DNA from: Chlamydiia bacterium
Lineage (GTDB): Bacteria; Chlamydiota; Chlamydiia; Chlamydiales; FEN-1388
DNA: 7,057 nucleotides
Assembly: GCA_028293095.1 (NCBI GenBank)
Contig: JAQGPK010000014.1
Span: 1-7,057 of the forward strand
Direction of reading: 5' to 3'
The notes below the pieces were generated by a model that saw nothing but the letters and a program-made list of their open reading frames with translations, did no database searches and was not told the origin of the DNA. Of this stretch, positions 1 through 5,614 are shown in pieces. Position 1 is the stretch's first letter. The number at the start of each line of letters is the position of its first letter. The translations under genes and the position numbers were made by a program.

Positions 1-930
1 CGGCTGACTTAATGGCTCATCTGCCAACTGAAAAGTTGCAAAATGTCCGGCAATGCTTAGCTTTGAGCGCACCTCTTCATGAATCAGGAGAGACTCTTCT
101 GGCCCGACATGAACTGGAGCCATAAAACGTCTAGGACTATAACTTCCTATCGGAATGAGGCTCAAATCCATTTCTTTAAAAGCAGCTCCTATTTGCTTAA
201 AATCGTGAGAATTATACCCCGTATCCCCTGCAAAATAGATCTTTCTTACGCTCTTATCGCGTTCCAGTTCAACAACCCACCCACACCAAAGTGTTGCATC
301 ACGATCACAGATTCCTCGTCCCGAAAAATGTTGTGCAGGGACCGCTGAAAAAGTAAGAGTATGAGAAGATGAAAGGTGTATAGTCACAGACTCCCACCAA
401 TCGAGCTCAATAATATTTTTCGCACCAAGTTTTTGAAACCAGGGCGCTAATTTCAGAGGCACGCAGAAGACTATATGAGGATTTTTCTTAATTAAATAGG
501 TAACTGCTTCTACATCGACATGATCATAATGGTTATGACTAATCAGTACATACTGAATGGGAGGAAGATTGTGCAAGGAGATCCCTGGCTCAATATGTCT
601 TTTAGGACCTAGAAAAGAAAATGGCGACGCTCTCTTTGCAAAGACAGGATCCGTAAGAATACTCACTCCCTGGGACTGAATCAAAAAGGTAGAATGCTGT
701 AGCCACTGCACCGTATCCTGACTTTCTGCACTCTCTGCATCTTGAGGATACTCAAAACCTTTAGGTGGTACTACAAGGCTTTTTTTGTCGTTATAACATC
801 CCATTTGCCATAGGAGCACGTTCCATAAACCACGCGACTTACCCAGCTCATGAGGGTTATAAAAACGACCTTTCTGGAAATGAGGCATGCTTTCTGCTTT
901 TTTGAATTTAGGACCAACTAAAAATTTCAC
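1..930 (-). CDS. Metallo-beta-lactamase-fold hydrolase, NAPE-PLD/UlaG-like (C-terminus cut by window edge)
   Basis: This is an uninterrupted minus-strand frame of 310 codons running off the left edge. It encodes a Zn-dependent hydrolase of the metallo-beta-lactamase superfamily. Seen: the HxHxDH metal motif SHNHYDHVD (H132, H134, D136, H137), a further candidate ligand H201 (AQHFSGRG), bridging D236 (FAGDTGY) and a late H296 (AGHFATF). The stretch TDPVFAKRASPFSFLGPKR (about 93-111) is typical of the N-acylphosphatidylethanolamine phospholipase D-like branch, so a phosphodiesterase acting on a phospholipid-type substrate is plausible but unproven. All expected metal residues are present and probably only a few dozen C-terminal residues are missing. 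No signal peptide is visible, so it is likely cytoplasmic. The start is taken as GTG at 930 because an in-frame TAA lies two codons upstream. A weak purine stretch (GAGATAAG) precedes it. The next ATG is codon 15 and is a fair alternative. It is divergent from the gene at 1082. Confidence 0.87.
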   Translation of the reverse strand, partial: MKFLVGPKFKKAESMPHFQKGRFYNPHELGKSRGLWNVLLWQMGCYNDKKSLVVPPKGFEYPQDAESAESQDTVQWLQHSTFLIQSQGVSILTDPVFAKRASPFSFLGPKRHIEPGISLHNLPPIQYVLISHNHYDHVDVEAVTYLIKKNPHIVFCVPLKLAPWFQKLGAKNIIELDWWESVTIHLSSSHTLTFSAVPAQHFSGRGICDRDATLWCGWVVELERDKSVRKIYFAGDTGYNSHDFKQIGAAFKEMDLSLIPIGSYSPRRFMAPVHVGPEESLLIHEEVRSKLSIAGHFATFQLADEPLSQP

Positions 931-956
931 AGCTTATCTCTATTTTTAAATAAATA

Positions 957-986
957 ATAATAAATTCTCATCAAAAAAACAATCAA
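957..986 (-). promoter_or_regulatory. Candidate promoter for the MBL-fold gene
   Basis: On the minus strand a TTGATT (986-981) is followed after 18 bases by TATTAT (962-957), about 27 bases before the GTG start at 930. The match to a sigma70-type promoter is reasonable, but the region is so A/T-rich that chance matches are expected. Confidence 0.3.
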
Positions 987-1009
987 TAATAAATCAAAGT
1001 TTAAAAAAT

Positions 1010-1036
1010 ATTATTTATATTGTTGATATAAATAAT
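1010..1036. repeat. 11-bp perfect inverted repeat, putative operator
   Basis: The left arm ATTATTTATAT (1010-1020) and right arm ATATAAATAAT (1026-1036) are exact reverse complements separated by TGTTG. The right arm ends one base before the TATAAT box at 1037, and the left arm covers the matching -35 position. That is where a repressor dimer would block RNA polymerase. The arms contain only A and T, which also favours cruciform extrusion or nucleoid-protein binding, so operator function is inferred from position. Confidence 0.5.
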
Positions 1037-1042
1037 TATAAT
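1014..1042 (+). promoter_or_regulatory. Candidate promoter for the exported protein gene at 1082
   Basis: A consensus -10 box TATAAT (1037-1042) follows TTTATA (1014-1019, 4 of 6 matches to TTGACA) with a 17-base spacer. The predicted transcript would start near 1049 and leave a leader of about 33 bases before the ATG at 1082. A second, weaker arrangement is TTGATA (1023-1028) with GATATT (1045-1050) and a 16-base spacer. Confidence 0.45.
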
Positions 1043-1071
1043 TTGATATTCAGTAAATTCTAAGCTGAAAT

Positions 1072-1076
1072 AAGGA
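1072..1076 (+). promoter_or_regulatory. Ribosome binding site AAGGA
   Basis: AAGGA lies five bases before the ATG at 1082 and fixes that start. The same AAGGA with a five-base spacer precedes the kelch-like gene on the other strand, so it appears to be this genome's normal signal. Confidence 0.7.
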
Positions 1077-1081
1077 TTATT

Positions 1082-1897
1082 ATGAAATTGCACTTTTATC
1101 TTATTATTATAACGTTGTCTTTACAAATATCTCCTATTTATGGAAATTCATATTTTAAAACTTTATACTTGTCTCCTGGTAGTGACACAAAGTCCCCAGT
1201 TACAAAAGATCTACTCCTCAGTAAAAGCCCCGTTCAAGAAGATCCGACTCCCTATCTCCTTCCTGCAAATCATCGCATAGCCTCTATTCTTAAGAAAATA
1301 TTTTCAAAATCACATGTAATTGCCAATAATAGGTCATTTAAAAAAGCAGGCTTTGTCACACTCTTTGTTCGAAAAAAGGCCTCTCTTCGAGTAGCCAAGC
1401 ACCATGCACTCAAAGGCTATCTTCTGAAAATTTATCTTGAAGATGAAGCTGGAAAACACTTTGTAGAGAGACAGAATAGACTGATCGTACGCGTGGCCAA
1501 TGCGGCTAATGTTCGGCAGTTTATTGCTAATAATAACATACAAACCATTACAATCGCCGACAAATGGCTCTATCAACTTCCTTCATCCGCAAAAACGAAA
1601 AAAAGAGCATTTGTTGTTGTTGCACAAGACATGAAACTTGTCAGCCGTAAGAAATGCGAAGCGGCCTGGAAAACAAAAGCGACAACACGGCATTTAGATG
1701 AGCTCTATTTACTTCTCAGTCACGGCTACGCCTCTCTTGCGCTCCCACAAAATATCCCCTACACTAAATCAGGGAAATTTGCCTGCATCGATACTGAATA
1801 TACTCAAAGAGTCTACAACTTATCTCGTGTAAAGCGCTATTTTTCTAAAAGTATGGCTAAATACTGGGATACCATTTTGAAAGCTCATGGGCAATAG
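1082..1897 (+). CDS. Exported protein of unknown function with faint kinase-like C-terminal half
   Basis: A 271-residue protein with a classical signal peptide: Lys2, a hydrophobic core at about 4-19, and likely cleavage after IYG (22). The mature protein is basic, rich in Lys and Arg, and has no further membrane segment, so it is probably periplasmic or secreted. I do not recognise a named domain. Two stretches resemble a protein-kinase-like fold: GYLLKIYL (112-119, with K116 where the ATP-binding Lys of strand 3 would sit) and the run from N224 to E239 ending in FACIDTE. N224 and D237 are 13 residues apart, the spacing of the metal-binding Asn and DFG Asp of protein kinases. The position of the catalytic HRD Asp is L219, so any kinase fold would be inactive or atypical. 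From memory it recalls a family of environmental chlamydiae, unverified. Start supported by AAGGA at 1072-1076. It converges with the hydrolase gene, leaving 8 bases between stop codons. Confidence 0.85.
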   Translation: MKLHFYLIIITLSLQISPIYGNSYFKTLYLSPGSDTKSPVTKDLLLSKSPVQEDPTPYLLPANHRIASILKKIFSKSHVIANNRSFKKAGFVTLFVRKKASLRVAKHHALKGYLLKIYLEDEAGKHFVERQNRLIVRVANAANVRQFIANNNIQTITIADKWLYQLPSSAKTKKRAFVVVAQDMKLVSRKKCEAAWKTKATTRHLDELYLLLSHGYASLALPQNIPYTKSGKFACIDTEYTQRVYNLSRVKRYFSKSMAKYWDTILKAHGQ

Positions 1898-1905
1898 ATA
1901 CGCCC

Positions 1906-2955
1906 TTATAGCACTGAGATAGTCTTAACTTTTGCACCCGCTTCGAGATTCTGGGTATCTAAATCGATGCTTTGAATATTCAGATTCTCATAGGTTCTCC
2001 AATAAAACCTTTTATTTTTGAGATCTTTCACAACTGCCCATTGCGTGTAATCAAAGACAGCATTTCCCTTTTCTTCAGTTCCATTCGCACCAAAAGGAAT
2101 ATCTACAGTATTAAGCAGATGAAAGGCAACATTTACACCTGTTTTTGCATCTTGCGGCTTTTTCGTAAATTCCTTAAAAACAGTCATACGTACAAATCGA
2201 GAGGATGGCATCCAGTCACCAGGAATCCCCAGTAACCCACTACCTTGCCCTGCTGGACTCAAAACTGTGCCATTAAAATCTATAGCACTTTCGCTTACAG
2301 CCTTCAAATTTAAATAATTGCGCAAATTTTCGACATGCCATTCAAACTGAGGTGCATTTGTCAAAACCCCAACTTTATTATCATATAGTTTTTTTACGCC
2401 TCCAATAAACTCGACAACAAGACTATTTCCTTGAGCATCATGAATGGCTACATGCACAGGTGGCGCCATCTTGATTTGCTGGAGAGATTTCCCCCAAACA
2501 ATCACGTTTCCTAAGGCAAGCTTCACCTCCTGAACTGTTGCAAAGTTACCCAGAATCCAACTCCCAAGGTCTTCAACTGCAAGAGCTTGTGAGCTATTGT
2601 GTGGCGTAACAGATTCATATTCACTCCCGGGAAGCCAAAGAAAACCAAAAGAGAGCCCCTTTTCATTCATCCCATCAACTGCAATATCTAAATGAAAGGC
2701 AGTTGCCGCAACAAAGCCATATTGGGATGTCCATTGAAGCCCTTTTTGAGAGTTCGGTGCATCAGAGCTCCTCTGCTCCCCTCTCGGATGCACAGCAATT
2801 GTAGAATCGAGCGGGATGCCAAATTCCATGGAGCGACTGGCAATGGGGGTTCCATCATCAGCTTTGAGTAAAAAGTCAGTACAGCCATTCATCGCAGGGC
2901 TATAAAAAACGGCAAATAAAACAACAATTGGTCCAAAAATATTTATCCGCTTCAT
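1906..2955 (-). CDS. Exported choloylglycine hydrolase/penicillin V acylase-family amidase
   Basis: A 349-residue linear-amide C-N hydrolase of the Ntn (N-terminal nucleophile) superfamily, the family of bile salt hydrolases, penicillin V acylases and acid ceramidase/NAAA relatives. Such enzymes cleave an acyl amide with an N-terminal Cys. Seen: a hydrophobic leader to about residue 22, then NGC, with C25 as candidate nucleophile. Relative to Cys2, Arg18, Asn175 and Arg228 of bile salt hydrolases, R41 (ASRSMEF), N200 (LTNAPQFEWH) and R253 (SSRFVR) fall at matching positions. The usual Asp at position 21 is replaced by E44. The family motif VDGMNEKGLSFG (93-104) is present. Signal-peptide removal after G24 would expose Cys25 directly, implying a periplasmic enzyme activated by export. 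Substrate is unknown: bile salts, N-acyl homoserine lactones, phenoxymethyl-penicillin and N-acylethanolamines are all possible. GAGGG at 2966-2962, six bases upstream, supports the start. It is the last gene of the three-gene cluster, 23 bases after the kelch-like gene. Confidence 0.92.
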   Translation of the reverse strand: MKRINIFGPIVVLFAVFYSPAMNGCTDFLLKADDGTPIASRSMEFGIPLDSTIAVHPRGEQRSSDAPNSQKGLQWTSQYGFVAATAFHLDIAVDGMNEKGLSFGFLWLPGSEYESVTPHNSSQALAVEDLGSWILGNFATVQEVKLALGNVIVWGKSLQQIKMAPPVHVAIHDAQGNSLVVEFIGGVKKLYDNKVGVLTNAPQFEWHVENLRNYLNLKAVSESAIDFNGTVLSPAGQGSGLLGIPGDWMPSSRFVRMTVFKEFTKKPQDAKTGVNVAFHLLNTVDIPFGANGTEEKGNAVFDYTQWAVVKDLKNKRFYWRTYENLNIQSIDLDTQNLEAGAKVKTISVL

Positions 2956-2978
2956 TCCATACCCTCGTTTTATAAAAC

Positions 2979-4406
2979 TTATTGTGGCTCTACAACTACT
3001 TCAAAGATATATGGTGATGCTGCCGAATCTGAGCTGACATCTGTATTGGGTAGGGTACTTTGAATACCTCCGACAATATACCCAACAACTTTGCGTTTTT
3101 TCAAACGATCTAGCTTAATCACGTGATTGCTATAGGTATCGACACCTTTTGCCGGCATAAAATAGGCACCTGTTCCAAAAAGCAGCTGATTGCCAGGATT
3201 TGACTGTGTAGAAATGATAGTCGGATAGGTTCCGCTCATTACAAACTGTTGATACTGACCCTTTTTATTGATTTGAATGGTTGTCACTTCATTGGTAAAT
3301 GGAAATTCCGCATCCGTCACAAACGAGCCTGTAGAAAAAGAGCCATAACTAATACCACCAAGGAGCACACTGTACATGTTACCATGCTTATTTGAGAACA
3401 TACCAAACTGAGCGCAATGGTAGTTGTTCATCCCTTGCTTAAAGGTAGTGGAAAGAGTTGGATCTGCCATTTTTGTACTGCCTGTTGCGCTAATGGATAC
3501 AGGAACTGTCCAGATTCCATCTGTCAATGTAAAAACTCCTGATAGAGCAACAAGGCTTGGAACCACTTTGCCATGCTGCTTACGCATCACAGGCACGACG
3601 TTCAAATCCCGACGCCTATAGCTTGAATTTGACACAGTCGGTTTAGAGGACTTCACCGAGACTTTCAATTTCTTTCCATTATCATGAATGCGGAACCTTC
3701 GCACCTGCTCTGTATAAACACCCACACCTGCATGAAAATAAAAGCCTGCAAAGTTTTGTCCAAAGACAAGAAGCGTCGGTTTCTTTCCGATCTGATCCAT
3801 ATAGCCGCCGGTCACTTGAAAAATTGGATTTGAAATTTGACGAATGTGTTGCGCAGCGGTTTCATGTTTTGAAGGATGTGTCACCCAATGCATAAGACCT
3901 GCAACATCAATTGCCGTTAATACATCCTTTGTAGAAAACTCCCCTGTCGCTGTAATCACCCCATATCCACCTGTCATATAGACCCTCTTGCCTGACTGGT
4001 AGAACTGCGGACTTGTGACTGACAAAAGATCTATTTGAGTTTGTGTAAGCCCCGATTTAGAATCGCTCAGAGCCCGTGCCTTAATTGTTTTTTTCACAGG
4101 ATCGACTACATATACAATCTGATTCTGCTGGCTTGGAGGAAAGTTATCCGTTGTATTATTAAAAGTATGCATTCCATTTGTCCTACCTGCCAAAAAAAGC
4201 CACTTCCCATTGTGCATTGCCGAAATGCCGGAATGAATCCCATTCGGCAGCGAAAAAGAAGCTTGCTGAATAGTTACACGAAAAGGCAGTGAAGTTTCAG
4301 GTAAAATCGTGCTGACAGTATCTGTTTGATTGTCCCCAAAGGCAAAAGTGTGCACACCAAATGCCATCAGTAATAATGAATATTTTAATCTCGCTACGAC
4401 CTTCAT
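2979..4406 (-). CDS. Exported kelch-like beta-propeller protein, function unknown
   Basis: A 475-residue protein with an N-terminal signal peptide: basic residues at 2-8, a hydrophobic core at about 9-22, and likely cleavage near HTFA. The body is rich in Gly, Ser, Thr and aromatic residues and shows recurring strand-Gly-Gly patterns spaced like kelch blades: GKWLFLAGRTNG (67-78), RVYMTGGYG (141-149), LVALSGVF (285-292), YSVLLGGISYG (345-355), LLFGTGAYF (408-416) and VGYIVGGIQS (441-450). This points to a beta-propeller of the kelch/galactose-oxidase-like type. No catalytic motif is apparent, so a binding role is likelier than an enzymatic one. A short motif NNYHCAQFGMF (327-337) contains one of the few Cys residues and looks locally constrained. 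The start has AAGGA five bases upstream. It is the middle gene of the cluster, starting 8 bases after the stop of the PD40 gene. Propeller assignment is by pattern only. Confidence 0.8.
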   Translation of the reverse strand: MKVVARLKYSLLLMAFGVHTFAFGDNQTDTVSTILPETSLPFRVTIQQASFSLPNGIHSGISAMHNGKWLFLAGRTNGMHTFNNTTDNFPPSQQNQIVYVVDPVKKTIKARALSDSKSGLTQTQIDLLSVTSPQFYQSGKRVYMTGGYGVITATGEFSTKDVLTAIDVAGLMHWVTHPSKHETAAQHIRQISNPIFQVTGGYMDQIGKKPTLLVFGQNFAGFYFHAGVGVYTEQVRRFRIHDNGKKLKVSVKSSKPTVSNSSYRRRDLNVVPVMRKQHGKVVPSLVALSGVFTLTDGIWTVPVSISATGSTKMADPTLSTTFKQGMNNYHCAQFGMFSNKHGNMYSVLLGGISYGSFSTGSFVTDAEFPFTNEVTTIQINKKGQYQQFVMSGTYPTIISTQSNPGNQLLFGTGAYFMPAKGVDTYSNHVIKLDRLKKRKVVGYIVGGIQSTLPNTDVSSDSAASPYIFEVVVEPQ

Positions 4407-4411
4407 ATGTA

Positions 4412-4416
4412 TCCTT
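4412..4416 (-). promoter_or_regulatory. Ribosome binding site overlapping the upstream stop codon
   Basis: On the minus strand AAGGA of the kelch-like gene overlaps the last two bases of the TAA stop of the PD40 gene (TAAGGA), five bases before the ATG. Ribosomes finishing the first gene would arrive on the start signal of the second, which suggests translational coupling. Confidence 0.65.
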
Positions 4417-5476
4417 ATTTAAATTCTTTTGGCATTTCAAAATCGGCAACAAAGAGCTGACAAGAACCATCGTCCCCTCGTTTTGATGTCCATACAATCT
4501 TACTGCCATCTTTACTAAAGCTTGGCAGACCATCAAAAGAGCTATTATGGGTAAGTCGGCACTGCTTGCCTGTCGCTACCTCCAGTAAATAAATCTCATA
4601 ATGTGCATGGCCATGTAGTGAAGTTGTAAAAGCTACAACCTTTCCATTTGGATGAAAGTAGGGCGCCCAATTCACAGCGCTATTATTTGTTAGTTTTTTT
4701 GAATCTGTTCCATCTCGATTCATCAGATAAATTTGTAGGTAATGGGGTTTATCAGGATCTGCTCTATAGATAATTTGGGAGCCATCGGGTGAAAAGAATG
4801 GTCCACCATTATAGCTTCGCGCGCTATGCGTCACCTGCCTGACATCCGAACCATCAGCTTTCATAGTGTAGAGGTTCATCCTGCCATTCAAATTACTCGC
4901 AAAGACGATGTGCGTGCCATCTGGGGAATAGGCACACTCTGCATGATATGTAGGACCTGTTGTCAGCGCTACAAGATGAGATCCATCGGGGTTTGCCTCA
5001 TAAATATTCATGTAAGGCGTAAATTCCCACGAATAGTTACCCCCTTCGCGTTTATAGCCGGGAGCTGACTGCTCATACTCTGCTTGCAAAAGCTGCGGGT
5101 CTTCATGACTTGAAGCAAAAATAATTTTCTTACCATCTGGTCGAAAATAAGCACACGTACAAGCGCCATAGCCCGTACTGACCATTCGCGGAGCACGAAT
5201 CTCTTCTTTTTCTTCAAGATTCAATGTATAGATCTGATACTGCGTCTGCCCTTCTGGGACAGCTTGAAAAATAATAGTCTTGCTATCTGGTGAAAAATAG
5301 GCCTCTCCAGCTTTTGCAAACCCCATCGATGGAAAGGTTACCTGCTTGATGTTCTGTAAAACAGGTGCTTCAAGAGCTGAATCAAAAGGATCATCTACTG
5401 AAAATGAAGCCAATGCAAAACAACGGACACTTATACTACAAAGTAAAAAAATGGACCCATATTTCCACCGTTTCAT
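4415..5476 (-). CDS. Exported TolB-like PD40 (WD40-like) six-repeat beta-propeller protein
   Basis: A 353-residue exported protein with six PD40 repeats of the form aaFSPDGxxIxFxx at about 59-72, 109-122, 181-194, 226-239, 272-285 and 318-331, as expected for a six-bladed TolB-type propeller. The last blade has KDG in place of PDG. It lacks the N-terminal TolB domain and no tol/pal genes adjoin, so it is not TolB itself. A 34-residue insertion (about 123-156, Tyr/Glu-rich) separates blades 2 and 3. A paired Cys motif GACTCAYF (C106, C108) precedes blade 2. A signal peptide spans 1-23 with an Ala-Leu-Ala cleavage site. The start is chosen at 5476 because GAGA lies six bases upstream and the leader then begins MKRWKYG. 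An ATG at 5488 would add four residues but has its purine run touching the start codon. The propeller probably binds protein, peptide or glycan in the periplasm. First gene of the cluster. Confidence 0.88.
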   Translation of the reverse strand: MKRWKYGSIFLLCSISVRCFALASFSVDDPFDSALEAPVLQNIKQVTFPSMGFAKAGEAYFSPDSKTIIFQAVPEGQTQYQIYTLNLEEKEEIRAPRMVSTGYGACTCAYFRPDGKKIIFASSHEDPQLLQAEYEQSAPGYKREGGNYSWEFTPYMNIYEANPDGSHLVALTTGPTYHAECAYSPDGTHIVFASNLNGRMNLYTMKADGSDVRQVTHSARSYNGGPFFSPDGSQIIYRADPDKPHYLQIYLMNRDGTDSKKLTNNSAVNWAPYFHPNGKVVAFTTSLHGHAHYEIYLLEVATGKQCRLTHNSSFDGLPSFSKDGSKIVWTSKRGDDGSCQLFVADFEMPKEFK

Positions 5477-5614
5477 CGTAATTCTCATCTCTTTTTAAAA
5501 TTTTTACTATTGGAACGCTCTCGATTTTAGTAAAGAACTATTTAGAATTTTTTTGAAGAATGCTACGGCGATACTTTTTCACATTTTTAATGAAAAATGT
5601 GGTACCTTTTTTGC
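5477..5614. other. Divergent intergenic region between PD40 gene and ABC-F gene
   Basis: This 138-base stretch must hold the promoters of both the exported-protein cluster (leftward) and the ABC-F gene (rightward). I see no pair of -35/-10 boxes with good spacing on either strand. The best -10-like boxes are TAAAAT on the minus strand (5529-5524) and TTTAAT on the plus strand (5586-5591), neither with a convincing -35. The clearest element is the hairpin at 5580-5601. Confidence 0.5.
5580..5601. repeat. 9-bp perfect inverted repeat before the ABC-F start
   Basis: CACATTTTT (5580-5588) and AAAAATGTG (5593-5601) are exact reverse complements around a four-base AATG. A further U-G pair is possible (5579/5602). 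It sits 13 bases before the ATG at 5615 and is followed at 5607-5612 by six Ts. In RNA it could hide the translation start; in DNA it could be an operator for either divergent gene. No plus-strand gene precedes it, which argues against an ordinary terminator. Confidence 0.5.

Noticed and set aside
79..348. Plus-strand open frame of 89 codons
   Set aside because: It lies wholly inside the minus-strand MBL-fold gene, whose metal-binding motifs are intact; the plus frame has no RBS or recognisable content.
1889..1905. GGGC...GCCC inverted repeat at the convergent gene ends as a bidirectional terminator
   Set aside because: The stem is only 4 bp with a 9-base loop and has no T-run on either side; it overlaps the end of the plus gene.
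2881..2892. Cys25 of the amidase as a lipoprotein lipobox
   Set aside because: The residues before Cys are A-M-N-G; a lipobox normally needs Leu or a similar residue at -3 with Ser/Ala at -2. The Cys also aligns with the Ntn nucleophile.
4415..5476. Calling the PD40 protein TolB
   Set aside because: It has propeller repeats only, no N-terminal TolB domain, and no tolQRA or pal neighbours.
5580..5612. Rho-independent terminator (hairpin plus T6)
   Set aside because: The stem is A/T-dominated, five other bases separate it from the Ts, and no plus-strand gene ends upstream.
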